Below, piece by piece: positions 1-9,619 of a stretch of 64,000 nt of DNA (position 1 is the stretch's first letter; every line of letters starts with the position of its first letter). The DNA comes from Parvibium lacunae (GTDB lineage Bacteria; Pseudomonadota; Gammaproteobacteria; Burkholderiales; Burkholderiaceae_D). A model generated the notes under the pieces. It searched no databases. It saw only the letters and a list, made by a program, of their open reading frames with translations, and was not told the origin of the DNA. A program made the translations under genes and the position numbers. Where the stretch lies: positions 434,001 through 498,000 of the forward strand of contig NZ_QPGB01000002.1 of the NCBI RefSeq assembly GCF_003335215.1. The letters are read 5' to 3'.

Positions 1-2
1 GG

Positions 3-1445
3 CGCAGCGCCTTTGTCTTGGCAAGGCGGCCTGAAGCACAACCGAATAATCCGTTGGGTACCGCGCCACAGCCCTTGCAATATGGGCGCATGCTGGCGGA
101 TGCAGCGGTCTTGCTACTGCTGGCGAGTATTGGCATGGTGGTCCGGTTACACGAAACCACCACGGAAGTTGGGCAATGGGCGCTCGTCTGCCTGGCGCTC
201 TATGGCATGGCGTGTGGGCTGGAACGCCCCTGGAAAGGCGGCATTTTGTTTGGCTGTGCGCTGGCCGCCAGTATGCTGGCGCAAGGGGTTTTGGTCACCC
301 TGTTGCTGTTGGCGATGTTGTTGTTGACCCTGCTTGTCAGCCCACGCTTGCGTTTTCATTGGCAGGGTTTAGTCGGCTTTGGTCTGCTTATTCCTGGCGT
401 TACTGTCGCGGTGTGGGTCAGCCTGGTGTTGTTTATCGCCGATGGTGCGGCGTATCTACAGGCATGGTGGCAAGCGAGCGTACAGACCTTTCGCTGGGGT
501 TTACAGGCCCCTGGTCAATGGAAATTTTTATTCACCAATGCTTGGCTGTTTACCTGGCCTTTATGGCCACTAGCGTATTTTGCGGTCCGTGCCTGGCGTC
601 ATGATCTGCGGCGCCCCGTCATCGCCTTACCCCTCTGTAGCGCACTGGTCGCCGCCCTGTGGCAATGTTTAGGTAATGGCCCCAGTGATGTGCAGTTACT
701 GTGGCTGTATCCGCCACTCGCGTTGCTGGCGGCGTTTGGGATTCCTGCCCTAAGCCGCAGCACGGTCAATCTGATTGATTGGTTTGCCGCGATGACCTTC
801 ACGTGTTGCGCGATGCTGCTGTGGGTCGGCTGGAGTGCTGTTGCTTTTGGCCTGCCTGCAGCGCTGGCAAAAAGTGCGCAGCGTCTGGCACCGGATTTTC
901 AGGGGGGCTTTGTTTGGTGGGAATTTGTTGCAGCCTGTCTGCTCACGCTCACTTGGCTCTGGATTATCGTCTGGCGAACACAACGGCGGCCCCAAGCTTT
1001 GTGGCGTGCCGTCGCCCTGAGCATGGCGGGCTTGCTCCTGGTATGGAGCCTGGCAACAACGTTGTGGTTACCCTGGGTAAATGCGACCAAAACGTATCGC
1101 GTCGTGGCGCAACAACTGGCCGCACAAATCCCTCCCCATCTTGCCGCCAGTGACGCCTGTATTAACACCGTTGGCCTGGGTTTGGCCCAGCGTGCTTCCT
1201 TTGCCTATTTCGCCGCACTCAAGTTTGCCCCGATTGATTTACAAGGTGAACAAGTCAGTTGCCGCTGGGTATTGCTACAAGATAACCCCCAAGATGGAAA
1301 TGACGATACCCTGCCTGACGTGCAAGCAGGCCGCTGGAAAAAGGTCTGGGAAGGACGACGCGCATCAGACCGCCATGAGCGCTTTCGTCTGTATGAGGCG
1401 GTGCAAATGGAAACGCGGAAACAGCGCTTCCGTCGGCGTGTTTAG
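3..1445 (+). CDS. ArnT/PMT-like membrane glycosyltransferase, C-terminal part (5' end outside window)
   Basis: The reading frame is open to the left edge of the window, so the start lies outside. What remains is about 480 residues with some ten hydrophobic segments, followed by a soluble C-terminal tail of about 120 residues rich in Arg. The N-terminal visible part (a GLERP-WKGG-type loop between two membrane helices) resembles the middle of the ArnT/PMT (GT39/GT83) family of polyprenyl-phosphate-sugar transferases found in betaproteobacteria. Catalytic acidic residues of this family sit in the first periplasmic loop, which would be off the window, so activity cannot be judged. It is followed 41 bases later by a MATE exporter on the same strand. 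Family placement is by overall look and is moderately sure; the substrate is unknown. Confidence 0.6.
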   Translation, partial: RSAFVLARRPEAQPNNPLGTAPQPLQYGRMLADAAVLLLLASIGMVVRLHETTTEVGQWALVCLALYGMACGLERPWKGGILFGCALAASMLAQGVLVTLLLLAMLLLTLLVSPRLRFHWQGLVGFGLLIPGVTVAVWVSLVLFIADGAAYLQAWWQASVQTFRWGLQAPGQWKFLFTNAWLFTWPLWPLAYFAVRAWRHDLRRPVIALPLCSALVAALWQCLGNGPSDVQLLWLYPPLALLAAFGIPALSRSTVNLIDWFAAMTFTCCAMLLWVGWSAVAFGLPAALAKSAQRLAPDFQGGFVWWEFVAACLLTLTWLWIIVWRTQRRPQALWRAVALSMAGLLLVWSLATTLWLPWVNATKTYRVVAQQLAAQIPPHLAASDACINTVGLGLAQRASFAYFAALKFAPIDLQGEQVSCRWVLLQDNPQDGNDDTLPDVQAGRWKKVWEGRRASDRHERFRLYEAVQMETRKQRFRRRV

Positions 1446-1486
1446 CGCTCGCCTGTTTGACCAAACGCCGCTAACCGTTGCCTGAG

Positions 1487-2815
1487 ATGCCACCCCTTTC
1501 TGTCACGCACACCGCACGCCAGATCATGCACTTGGCCTGGCCGCTGTTTATCGGCCAGCTTGCGGTGATGCTCAATGGCCTGCTTGACACTGCGATGGCC
1601 GGCCACTATGCCGCCGTTGATTTGGCCGCAGTCGGCATTGGCAGCAGCATCTACATCAGCGTGTATATTGGACTCATGGGGATTCTGCAAGCCTTGGGGC
1701 CGATAGCCGCAAGGCACTACGGCGCACAAGCGCTACCGGAAATCGCGCAAGATGTCCGACAAAGTTACTGGGTTGCCTTGCTGCTGAGCGTGCTGGGTTG
1801 TGCTGCCTTGCTCACGCCTGACTGGTGGTTACAACTCATTCAGCCAGATGAGCGCGTCGCGGATAAGGTCCGGGATTATTTGTATGGCGTTGCCTATGGC
1901 TTACCTGCCGCTCTGCTGTTTCGCGTTTATTACGCGCTGAATACCGCCGTCGCCCGCCCCCGTGTGGTCATGGCCATTAATTTATGTGGCTTGGCGATCA
2001 AACCCCTGCTCAACTGGCTGTTAATGTATCAAGCAGATTTAGGTGGCCCCGGTGCGGCACTCGCCACCAGTGGCATTGCTTGGCTCTCGGTGGGCTTGTT
2101 TCTGCTCTTTGCCCGCCACGACACGATGTATCGCGAATTAGACTTATGGCGACTGAGCCGACCAGCCTGGGGACGGATTCGCGCACTGCTCGCACTCGGC
2201 ATTCCGATTGGAATGAGTTATGCGATAGAGGTAACGTCATTTACCTTCATGGCTTTGTTTATCGCCCGCTTTGGGGTCGAGCAAGCAGCCGCGCATCAGA
2301 TCATTGCTAACCTCTGCGGTATTTGTTACATGGTATCGCTTGCGATTGCCAACGCCAGCAGCGTGCTAGTGGCACAAGCGTTGGGAAGTCAGGAGAGCCA
2401 TCAAGCACAACGCTTCATCAAAGTTGCCCTGGGCTTGGGTACGCTAGCAAGTGCAAGCTTGATCCTCACGCTGTGGCTGGCACAGGCCCCACTTGTGCAG
2501 CTTTATACCAATGCGACCATGGTGCAAGAACACGCCCTAAGCCTATTACCCTTGCTACTGCTATATCTCTGCTTCGATGGTCTGCAATGTATTTTAGGTT
2601 TCTTGTTGCGCGCCTATCGTTGTACTACCCTACCCATGTTGATTTATGGTTTCTGTTGCTGGGGGATCGGATTAGGCGGGGGCTATTTCTTGGCTTTTCA
2701 TACCCAGCAGTGGTCAGGTGCTGCAGGTTTCTGGTTATCTGGCGCCATCAGTTTGCTGCTCACTGCCTTATGTTTATTTGGCGTAATGCGACGCCGTGTC
2801 TATCAACGATCTTAA
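1487..2815 (+). CDS. MATE family efflux transporter
   Basis: About 442 residues with twelve predicted membrane segments arranged as two similar halves. Features typical of the MATE/MOP superfamily are visible: an N-terminal HLAWPLFIGQL segment, a GLLDTAMAGHY motif near residue 35 and the IGMSYAIEV start of the second half. Members export cationic drugs or metabolites using Na+ or H+ gradients in the inner membrane; the substrate here is not predictable. I chose the ATG at 1487; a TTG three codons upstream (1478) is possible and neither has a strong ribosome binding site. It converges with the AEC carrier gene, with only 7 bases between the stop codons. Confidence 0.9.
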   Translation: MPPLSVTHTARQIMHLAWPLFIGQLAVMLNGLLDTAMAGHYAAVDLAAVGIGSSIYISVYIGLMGILQALGPIAARHYGAQALPEIAQDVRQSYWVALLLSVLGCAALLTPDWWLQLIQPDERVADKVRDYLYGVAYGLPAALLFRVYYALNTAVARPRVVMAINLCGLAIKPLLNWLLMYQADLGGPGAALATSGIAWLSVGLFLLFARHDTMYRELDLWRLSRPAWGRIRALLALGIPIGMSYAIEVTSFTFMALFIARFGVEQAAAHQIIANLCGICYMVSLAIANASSVLVAQALGSQESHQAQRFIKVALGLGTLASASLILTLWLAQAPLVQLYTNATMVQEHALSLLPLLLLYLCFDGLQCILGFLLRAYRCTTLPMLIYGFCCWGIGLGGGYFLAFHTQQWSGAAGFWLSGAISLLLTALCLFGVMRRRVYQRS

Positions 2816-2822
2816 CCATTTA

Positions 2823-3740
2823 TCAACCCGTCTGTAGGCCTATCAATAACCCCAGTGGCACAAAGATCAGGGAAGCAATATTCCCAATCAAAACAATTGA
2901 GGCCACTTTCTCAGGCTGCTGCTTGTAACGCTCGGCAATAATGAAGTTCAACACAGCCGGGGGTAAACTGGCAAATAAAAAGACCAACCCATGCTGAGTG
3001 GGGGTCAAGGGCAGTATCCATGCGCAGGGTAACGCGATCAATAATCCCACTAGGGGGCGTGCCACGGCGCCCAGCAGGCCAACTTTCCAGTCTTTGAAAT
3101 CCCCATCGACCAGTCGTACCCCGAGCGCCAAGAGCATCAAGGGAATGGAGGCATCACCAATCATTTTGATTGGCAAATAAATCGCACTGGGCAGGGTTAT
3201 GTTGAAGCTTGCGCATAACAGGCCGGCAGCCGTGGCCAGGATCATCGGGTGGGTGAGTGCGCCCCATACTGATACACCTGCATTCACCATTTTATTGCCG
3301 ACGGTAAAGTGCAAGAAATTAGAAACGACAAACATGGCAACGGCTGGCCCTAAACCGATTTGACCATAGGCCAACACCGCCAAGGGCAGGCCCATGTTGC
3401 CGCAATTATTGAACATCATGGGGGGGACAAAGGTACGAATTTGCTGCCGAGTCAACAATGCAACAGGCCAAGCGAGTAGGCCAGAGCCCAATACAATGGC
3501 AAAGGCGGCTGCCAGTAACGGGAGGTTTTCCGCCAAATTAAAATCTTTGCTGGCCAACGCGCTGAACACCAGCAGAGGGCATAGCAATTGCACATTAATC
3601 AAATTGACCCAAGTCCAGCCAGCGCGATTTTCTGGCCCTACCTTTCGACCATATAACCAACCAATCACTACGATCACCAACACCGGAAAAATAATGCTGG
3701 CAATGCGCAGAAAAATGTCGGTCGCGGGTGTCATGGCCAA
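2823..3740 (-). CDS. AEC family transporter (auxin efflux carrier-like permease)
   Basis: A 305-residue integral membrane protein with about ten helices. The motif FNNCGNMGLPLAVLAYG (around residue 111) and the C-terminal PPAVLNFIIAERY segment are characteristic of the bacterial AEC family (Mem_trans), which carries organic acids such as malate or malonate in characterised members. The substrate here is unknown. The start ATG lies only 2 bases after the stop of the oligoribonuclease gene on the same strand, so the two are probably co-transcribed, though no functional link is evident. A second ATG two codons downstream is an alternative start. Confidence 0.88.
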   Translation of the reverse strand: MAMTPATDIFLRIASIIFPVLVIVVIGWLYGRKVGPENRAGWTWVNLINVQLLCPLLVFSALASKDFNLAENLPLLAAAFAIVLGSGLLAWPVALLTRQQIRTFVPPMMFNNCGNMGLPLAVLAYGQIGLGPAVAMFVVSNFLHFTVGNKMVNAGVSVWGALTHPMILATAAGLLCASFNITLPSAIYLPIKMIGDASIPLMLLALGVRLVDGDFKDWKVGLLGAVARPLVGLLIALPCAWILPLTPTQHGLVFLFASLPPAVLNFIIAERYKQQPEKVASIVLIGNIASLIFVPLGLLIGLQTG

Positions 3741-3742
3741 GT

Positions 3743-4342
3743 TTACTCAGCGAGGGCGAGCGGGGGAACTTTCAGGAAATGTTGGCGGTAATATTGCAAT
3801 TCTTCAATCGATTCGTAAATGTCAGCCAGCGCCGTGTGCTTGGTCCGTTTGACAAACCCTTTTGCCAGTTCAGGGGTCCAACGTTTGCACAACTCTTTCA
3901 GTGTGCTGACATCGAGGTTGCGATAATGAAAATAATTTTCGAGTTCGGGCATATAACGAGCCATAAAGCGGCGATCCTGGCAGATCGAATTACCACACAT
4001 CGGTGACTTACCTTTGGGAACATAGGTCTGAATGAAGGTGATCAGTTGTTGTGCCGCCTCTGCCTCACTCAACGTCGATGCCTTGACTTTCGCAATTAAG
4101 CCAGAGCGACCGTGCGTATTCTGATTCCACTCATCCATCCCCGCCAGCACGTTGTCTGATTGATGAATTACCAAAACCGGGGCTTCAGCAACCGTATTCA
4201 AATGCATATCGGTGATGACAATCGCCACCTCCAAGATGCGGTCTGTCTCTGGCTGTAAGCCGGTCATTTCCATATCCACCCAAAGTAAGTGGTTTTCGTT
4301 CGGACGTGGTTGCGCGGCGAGTGGATTCCCTGCGTGTGACAT
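3743..4342 (-). CDS. orn: oligoribonuclease
   Basis: A 199-residue DEDDh 3'-5' exoribonuclease that degrades 2-5 nt RNA and pGpG, finishing RNA turnover and c-di-GMP breakdown in the cytoplasm. The first active-site block is WVDMEMTGL with Asp23 and Glu25; the second Asp lies in the [10 protein letters not shown] stretch and the His/Asp pair in [16 protein letters not shown] and KHTALADI. Length matches the family apart from an N-terminal extension of some 15 residues compared with E. coli Orn; no internal Met offers a shorter start before the active site. It is divergent from the M48 protease gene across 60 bases. Confidence 0.96.
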   Translation of the reverse strand: MSHAGNPLAAQPRPNENHLLWVDMEMTGLQPETDRILEVAIVITDMHLNTVAEAPVLVIHQSDNVLAGMDEWNQNTHGRSGLIAKVKASTLSEAEAAQQLITFIQTYVPKGKSPMCGNSICQDRRFMARYMPELENYFHYRNLDVSTLKELCKRWTPELAKGFVKRTKHTALADIYESIEELQYYRQHFLKVPPLALAE

Positions 4343-4402
4343 AATCTATTCCTTCTAAGAGAATGACATTGTCGCACAAAGCGAAATAGGGAAAGATGAC
4401 CG

Positions 4403-5689
4403 ATGTTGAATGCGCAGCTTTTTACGTGGATTGTGGCTTTCTTTCTGCTGAGCAGTGCGGCATGCCGAATCTGGCTGGTGACTCGCCAACTGCGTCATGT
4501 GATGCAGCATCGCGGCCAAGTGCCCACCGCCTTTCAAGCACAAATCAGTCTGGCTGATCACCAAAAGGCCGCTGACTACACCCGCGCCAAACTCAGGCTG
4601 ATCTTGATCGAGCTCCCCATTGAAGTCGGTTTATTGCTTGGCCTCACTTGGTTTGGTGGCTTAGAAAGTCTGAATCAGTGGCTCATCGGGCAGTTGGGGC
4701 CTGGCATGCTCAGTGCGCTGGGCTTGTTTGTCGTTATCACTGTGCTAGCTGGGTGTGTCAGCCTGCCGCTGCAGTGGTATCGGCAATTTCACCTCGAACA
4801 AGCCTTTGGCTTTAACCGCATGACACCGATGCTGTTTGTGCGCGATCTGGGCGTCAGCAGCTTACTCACCGCTTGTTTGGGCTTGCCCTTGCTGTGGCTC
4901 TTGTTAACGCTGATGCAACGCCTTGATCAAGATTGGTGGTGGGCCGCGTGGCTGACCCTCAGTCTGTTTCAATTTTCATTATTATTGATTTACCCCCGCT
5001 GGATCGCGCCCCTCTTCAACCGCTTTACGCCGCTGAGCGATGCCGACCTCAAAGCCCGCATTGAAGCGCTGTTAGCACGCTGTCAGTTCAATCATCAGGA
5101 AATCCTAGTGATGGATGGAAGCAAACGCAGCAGTCATGGCAATGCCTACTTCACCGGTTTTGGCCGGCACAAGCGGATCGTCTTTTTCGATACACTGCTC
5201 AACCGCCTGGCGCCAGGCGAGATTGAGGCCGTTTTGGCCCACGAACTGGGCCATTATAAAAAGCGCCATCTGCATAAAGGCCTGATCGTGAGCCTGAGTT
5301 TGAGCTTGCTGTTGTTCTATGTCTTGGGCTGGTGCCTGAACCAGAGCTGGTTTTATACGGGCCTCGGGGTCACGCCCCCGTTGTTGATGGAAGAAACGAC
5401 TGCGCTGAATCGATATGCATTAGCGCTGATCTTGTTTTTTCTGGTGCTGCCGGTATTCACTTTCTTTTTTAGCCCCATTTTTAGCGTGCTGTCACGGCGT
5501 CATGAATTTGAGGCCGATGCCTTTGCCTGCCAACAGGCACGCGGGGAAGATCTCATCAGTGCCCTGCTTAAGTTATACCAAGATAATGCAGCAACCCTAA
5601 CGCCCGACCCGCTTTATTCGGCGGTGGTGGATTCTCACCCTCCGGCGCCAGTCAGGATTGCGCATATTCAAACCCAGCTTCGCTCGTAG
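4403..5689 (+). CDS. M48 family metallopeptidase (Ste24/CAAX-protease-like)
   Basis: A 428-residue membrane zinc protease. The catalytic motif HELGH is at residues 280-284 (AVLAHELGHYKKRH) and the third zinc ligand is in the RRHEFEADAFAC segment near residue 370. Hydrophobic segments precede and follow the catalytic domain, and an N-terminal Peptidase_M48_N-type domain is present, as in Ste24 (CAAX prenyl protease 1) rather than the shorter HtpX. Bacterial members are presumed to take part in membrane protein quality control; no prenylated substrate is expected. The start ATG is preceded by AGGGAAAGA at 4388-4396. Divergent from orn. Confidence 0.93.
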   Translation: MLNAQLFTWIVAFFLLSSAACRIWLVTRQLRHVMQHRGQVPTAFQAQISLADHQKAADYTRAKLRLILIELPIEVGLLLGLTWFGGLESLNQWLIGQLGPGMLSALGLFVVITVLAGCVSLPLQWYRQFHLEQAFGFNRMTPMLFVRDLGVSSLLTACLGLPLLWLLLTLMQRLDQDWWWAAWLTLSLFQFSLLLIYPRWIAPLFNRFTPLSDADLKARIEALLARCQFNHQEILVMDGSKRSSHGNAYFTGFGRHKRIVFFDTLLNRLAPGEIEAVLAHELGHYKKRHLHKGLIVSLSLSLLLFYVLGWCLNQSWFYTGLGVTPPLLMEETTALNRYALALILFFLVLPVFTFFFSPIFSVLSRRHEFEADAFACQQARGEDLISALLKLYQDNAATLTPDPLYSAVVDSHPPAPVRIAHIQTQLRS

Positions 5690-5881
5690 CGCGCTTTTCT
5701 CGCGAGGCAGAGGGGATGAGAGGAATAAGAGGGGCTGGCCCAGGCAGCGCGATGCAGCACACCAAGCTGGTGGTCACCCCCTTGGCAACCATGAATTATT
5801 GGCAGTAGCCAACATCTCTTGGCGCGCTGTTCTACAATAAGGCCAGCCGCCGTTGAAACCTGAGACTATCTGGAGACCATC

Positions 5882-6232
5882 ATGACCGTACCGTTGTCGA
5901 GAGCCGAACTGCTCACCCGTACCAGTACCCATCAAACCAGCCCGGCCTATTCCGTGGCTGCCATTACTGAGCAACTGGAAACGTTACCCGGTTGGTGCTA
6001 CGAAGCGGGCTTTTTACAGCGAACCTATCGTTTCACCAACTATTACGAAACAATCACGTTTCTGAATGCGTTAGCGTATGTTCTTCATCGCGAAGATCAT
6101 CATCCTGAGCTGCTCGTCACCTACAATAGTTGCGTTGTCCGCTTCAACACCCATTCAGTAGAGGGCATCTCGATCAATGACTTCATCTGTGCCGCAAAAG
6201 CCGATGCGGTGTTCGGACAAACCTACCGCTAA
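5882..6232 (+). CDS. phhB: 4a-hydroxytetrahydrobiopterin dehydratase (pterin carbinolamine dehydratase)
   Basis: A 116-residue protein of the PCD/DCoH family, which dehydrates 4a-hydroxytetrahydropterin so that the pterin cofactor can be recycled after aromatic amino acid hydroxylation. The signature REDHHPELLVTYNSCVVRF is at about residues 71-89 and contains the conserved His-His-Pro-Glu. GGAG sits just upstream of the ATG. No phenylalanine hydroxylase gene is in the window, so it may be a housekeeping copy; in many bacteria it is encoded apart. The rsgA frame begins within 11 bases of its stop, which suggests co-transcription. Confidence 0.93.
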   Translation: MTVPLSRAELLTRTSTHQTSPAYSVAAITEQLETLPGWCYEAGFLQRTYRFTNYYETITFLNALAYVLHREDHHPELLVTYNSCVVRFNTHSVEGISINDFICAAKADAVFGQTYR

Positions 6233-6243
6233 CGGTGTCTGCG

Positions 6244-7152
6244 ATGTCTCAAGGCCAAGGTCAGGTTCTGGCTTCCTATGGCCGTCATTATTTGGTTGAG
6301 CTGGATACTGGCTCAACCTTAATTTGTTATACACGCGGTAAGCGCAATGATGTCGCGGTTGGAGATCAAGTCACCGTCACGGTCAGCAATGCCTCACAAG
6401 GGGTGATTGAGGCTATCCAGCCGCGCGCAAGTTTGCTCTATCGCTCGGATGCCTTTCGCACCAAACTGTTCGCTGCGAATGTGTCGCAACTGTGGATTGT
6501 TATTGCCACAGAACCGCATTTCTCCCCTGAGCTGGTGCAACGAGCAATCTTGGCCGCGCAAGCTGCGGCTATTCCTTGTGCGATTATCCTGAATAAAATT
6601 GATTTGCCCGCACGTCTCCGTGCTACCCGGGAACAACTGCAAGAACAGGGCATCCCTGCGCTACAGATCCCGGTCTATGAAATCAGTGCCCATGACGCAA
6701 AGGCAACGCAAGAACACCTCTTGCCCAAGCTGTACGGCCAGACGACCATGCTGATGGGGCAGTCTGGCATGGGTAAATCAAGCTTACTCAATGCACTGAT
6801 TCCAGATGCGCAATCACGCACGCAGGCGATCTCAACCGCGCTGCACAGCGGCCGCCACACCACCACGTTTACCCAGTTATATCGGCTTGCTAACTTTCGC
6901 TTGATTGATTCGCCGGGCTTCCAGGCATTTGGCTTGGCGCATTTGGATGATGAAGCACGCTTGGCGGCCTTCAGTGAGTTTCATGCCCACATCGCACACT
7001 GCCGCTTCTACAACTGCACACACCATGATGAGCCAGGCTGTGGGGTGCGTGCCGCCGTGACCCAAGGCGAAATTAATGCAGCGCGCTATGCCTTGTACCG
7101 TCAATTAACCGCCGAATACCAGTCAGCGATCCAGCAACGGCAAGGATGGTAG
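6244..7152 (+). CDS. rsgA: ribosome small subunit-dependent GTPase A
   Basis: A circularly permuted GTPase that assists late maturation of the 30S ribosomal subunit. The permuted motif order is visible: an OB-fold at the N-terminus, the G4 motif NKID near residue 117, then the P-loop GQSGMGKSSLLNAL near residue 172, the G3 motif DSPGF, and a C-terminal zinc-binding knuckle CRFYNCTHHDEPGC. About 302 residues, normal for the family. I start it at the ATG at 6244; a GTG at 6235, two bases after the phhB stop, would add three residues. It converges with the CobD-like gene. Confidence 0.95.
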   Translation: MSQGQGQVLASYGRHYLVELDTGSTLICYTRGKRNDVAVGDQVTVTVSNASQGVIEAIQPRASLLYRSDAFRTKLFAANVSQLWIVIATEPHFSPELVQRAILAAQAAAIPCAIILNKIDLPARLRATREQLQEQGIPALQIPVYEISAHDAKATQEHLLPKLYGQTTMLMGQSGMGKSSLLNALIPDAQSRTQAISTALHSGRHTTTFTQLYRLANFRLIDSPGFQAFGLAHLDDEARLAAFSEFHAHIAHCRFYNCTHHDEPGCGVRAAVTQGEINAARYALYRQLTAEYQSAIQQRQGW

Positions 7153-7200
7153 TCAACAACCCATTCGGGAAGACAACAACGCTCAGGGCGGGCTCAGGAG

Positions 7201-8268
7201 CTAACTCAGCAAGTGCGCCAGTGACAGTAAACCTAATAGGCAAAGCCACATCACCACCGCCCGCCAGACCAAGCCCACCCCTGTGCGCAAGCTGTAAACG
7301 GTGGGCGTAGCGCCCCGCCATACTGGCTCGGGCGGGGAATCGGCCTCACCGATCAAGGTCTCGCCAGCTTCTGCCTTGAGTAGCTGGCCACTGTCAGAAG
7401 CCAATTCCAATCCCATCGCCCCGGCCCCCGCCGCCAAGAGAATGCCCCCTGCGTGGGCATTGCTGTATACCGTCGGTGGCGTCACCTGCCCGCTGCGCGG
7501 AAAGAGCGTCTCGGCATAGCGAGCTGCTTGGCTTTTCCAGCAATACAGCGCGTCTTCGAAGTTGCCAACAATCGCAAAGGTAAACGCCGAGCTACGTGCA
7601 GGTAGCCAGTCAATCCACTCAAACGCATGTGCAGCAAACCGGCCAAATTGCGAAGGTTGCACGAGCGGGGCATGGGGGTCTAATTTCGTCATGTGCGCGC
7701 GAGTATTCCAGCGGCGCGCTAAAAACTCGGCTAAACGATACAGCACGGGGCCAATCGGGCCAGGTAACAAAAGAAAACACAACATCACGCCGAGCACGTG
7801 GCGGTGCGAGGCTAATAGCGCCTCACGCAGCGCATGGCGGGAAATTTCGTTGGCTGAAAGCATCTCCCAGTCGGATAAAGGCCGCTCCAACTGGACCAGC
7901 CAACTCTGCAACTGTTGCCGGGCTGTATCGAGGTCGCCCGCTGTGAGAGCCGTCTGGATGGCACTGTAACGATGACTAAATTGACGAAATCCGAGCGTGA
8001 AATAAAGGACAGCCAACGTCCATGCCCATGCCAGCGGAGCCCACAGCCACTCGGCGAGCAAGTAGAGACTGTATGTGGGGATTAGGATCCCGAGCATAAA
8101 CCACCACCAGGCGACGCGACCATGGCGCATCAAGCCGATATCCATATGCTCTTCGAGCCAATGTGCCAGCCATTCCACACCCCGATAAATCCAGTTGCCT
8201 CGGCTGTCTGGCCGCAAGGGATGCCACTGCTCAATCACAAAAGCCAAGATCAATACGAGAAAGCTCAT
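7201..8268 (-). CDS. CobD/CbiB-like membrane protein
   Basis: A 355-residue membrane protein that starts MSFLVLILAFVIEQWHPLRP, as in the CobD/CbiB (adenosylcobinamide-phosphate synthase) and AmpE superfamily. Conserved-looking segments are FRQFSHRYSAIQTALTAGD and the EWIDWLPARSSAFTFAIVGNFEDAL stretch (residues ~235-260). In betaproteobacteria such a gene commonly stands alone, apart from cobalamin genes, and its role is not established; no other cobalamin gene is in this window. It follows the Nudix gene on the same strand after 72 bases, so they may be an operon. I would not call it a true CobD. Confidence 0.82.
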   Translation of the reverse strand: MSFLVLILAFVIEQWHPLRPDSRGNWIYRGVEWLAHWLEEHMDIGLMRHGRVAWWWFMLGILIPTYSLYLLAEWLWAPLAWAWTLAVLYFTLGFRQFSHRYSAIQTALTAGDLDTARQQLQSWLVQLERPLSDWEMLSANEISRHALREALLASHRHVLGVMLCFLLLPGPIGPVLYRLAEFLARRWNTRAHMTKLDPHAPLVQPSQFGRFAAHAFEWIDWLPARSSAFTFAIVGNFEDALYCWKSQAARYAETLFPRSGQVTPPTVYSNAHAGGILLAAGAGAMGLELASDSGQLLKAEAGETLIGEADSPPEPVWRGATPTVYSLRTGVGLVWRAVVMWLCLLGLLSLAHLLS

Positions 8269-8340
8269 AATCGATCACTCATCTTGGGTCTCCGCAAAGA
8301 CAACCATCCCGAAAGTAAGGGCCGGCATTATTTGCCTGCC

Positions 8341-9099
8341 TCACTCGCTGGGGGCCAATAAAAAACGATACAAATTGCGCAACATCGCTGCCGTTGCTCC
8401 CCAAATCTGATACTGCCGTACCTCTCCTGGAGTTGGCTGCGGCGACGTCGCTTGCCAAGGTATCACAAAATACTGCCGACTGATCCAATTTGCCGGGTCA
8501 CGCGGATAGCGAAACTCGGCACGCCGCAACTGATGATGCTGTGGGTTCATGAGATAAGCCAACGGCACCGTAAAGCAATGATCAACTTCACGGGGGTCTG
8601 GTCGCAACGGGGGCAAGGTTGTGATGACACCAACAACCGGATGAACCACAAATCCCGTACCAGTGTGATGAATGGGCAACTGCCCGAGGATTTCGACTGC
8701 GCTCGCACTTAACCCAATTTCTTCTTCTGCCTCGCGCAGGGCAGCCGCCATTTCCGAGGCGTCATCCGCCTCGACTCGGCCTCCTGGGAAACTAATCTGG
8801 CCCGCATGATCGTGTAAATGACTAGCCCGCTGGGTAAAGAGCACATGCAGCCCATCGGCTTGTTGCACGAGCGGCAGTAAAACGGCAGCAGGAACTGGCT
8901 CAGCCGCGAAAGGGAGGGCGGCGGGTAAGGACAGCGCCGGTTCTGTTTGCCATAACCCTGAAAGTCGAAAACGTGCGCGTAACGACACCGCATCAAGATG
9001 GCTTGGCGCGATCGCGGGTAGCGGCATGCCATGCCTATCGTGGTTATAGTCAGCGGCGGGAATCAGGATGCCGTCACTGGGGTTAAAGAGCTCAGACAT
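8341..9099 (-). CDS. CoA pyrophosphatase, Nudix family (NudL-like)
   Basis: A 252-residue Nudix hydrolase. The Nudix box GGRVEADDASEMAAALREAEEEIGL is intact at about residues 107-131 (Gly, Glu and REAEEE all present). It is preceded by the CoA-hydrolase signature around LLFTQRASHLHDHAGQISFP, which points to CoA/acyl-CoA as substrate, giving 3',5'-ADP and phosphopantetheine. The N-terminal 60 residues are an extension often seen in beta- and gammaproteobacterial members. No good ribosome binding site precedes the ATG at 9099; a later ATG at residue 25 is possible. Separated from rplS by a terminator. Confidence 0.92.
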   Translation of the reverse strand: MSELFNPSDGILIPAADYNHDRHGMPLPAIAPSHLDAVSLRARFRLSGLWQTEPALSLPAALPFAAEPVPAAVLLPLVQQADGLHVLFTQRASHLHDHAGQISFPGGRVEADDASEMAAALREAEEEIGLSASAVEILGQLPIHHTGTGFVVHPVVGVITTLPPLRPDPREVDHCFTVPLAYLMNPQHHQLRRAEFRYPRDPANWISRQYFVIPWQATSPQPTPGEVRQYQIWGATAAMLRNLYRFLLAPSE

Positions 9100-9111
9100 G
9101 TTTGAGGGCTA

Positions 9112-9146
9112 ACAAACAAAAACACCCCGATTTTAGCCGGGGTGTG
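9112..9146 (-). terminator. Rho-independent terminator after rplS
   Basis: On the minus strand a stem ACACCCC/GGGGTGT (9122-9128 with 9139-9145, G-C pair inside the loop edge as well) is followed by TTTTTGTTTGTT. It lies 25 bases after the rplS stop and ends the rpsP-rimM-trmD-rplS operon before the Nudix gene. Confidence 0.9.
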
Positions 9147-9170
9147 ATTCGTAACCGTATCGAGTATCGG

Positions 9171-9554
9171 TTATTCAGCTGCTGCCGCTTTGGCTGCGCG
9201 CTGGGGCAGTTTTTCTTTAATACGCGCAGATTTACCAGAACGCTGACGCAGATAGTACAGCTTGGCACGGCGCACATCGCCACGGCGTTTCACTTCGATT
9301 GACGCGATTAACGGGGAATAGAGTTGGAAAGTCCGCTCCACACCCTCGCCGGAAGAAATCTTACGCACGATAAAGCTTGAATTCAGGCCACGATTACGGC
9401 GTGCAATCACAACCCCTTCATAAGCCTGAACCCGTTTGCGGTTACCTTCCACCACATTAACGTTAACCACCACAGTATCACCGGGGGCAAACTCGGGCAC
9501 CGACTTGTTCAGACGTGCAATTTCTTCCTGCTCTAAAATTTGGATTAAGTCCAT
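9171..9554 (-). CDS. rplS: 50S ribosomal protein L19
   Basis: 127 residues, beginning [20 protein letters not shown]. The core [20 protein letters not shown] and the [20 protein letters not shown] stretch are diagnostic of bacterial L19, a protein at the 30S-50S interface. The C-terminal 15 residues are Ala/Lys-rich. It is the last gene of the rpsP-rimM-trmD-rplS operon, 77 bases after trmD, and is followed directly by an intrinsic terminator. Confidence 0.98.
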   Translation of the reverse strand: MDLIQILEQEEIARLNKSVPEFAPGDTVVVNVNVVEGNRKRVQAYEGVVIARRNRGLNSSFIVRKISSGEGVERTFQLYSPLIASIEVKRRGDVRRAKLYYLRQRSGKSARIKEKLPQRAAKAAAAE

Positions 9555-9619
9555 GTTTTCTCTCCAAAACCATCATAGTCAAGATCAGACTCTCACTTGC
9601 CAGAGGATGGGTTAACAAA

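Noticed and set aside
5690-5881. A possible small gene in the 191-bp gap between the M48 protease and phhB genes
   Set aside because: A 60-codon frame exists at 5658-5840 but overlaps the protease end and has no coding character or ribosome binding site.
7201-8268. Naming this gene cobD/cbiB (cobalamin synthesis)
   Set aside because: No other cobalamin gene is in the window and such lone copies are common in betaproteobacteria; function left open.
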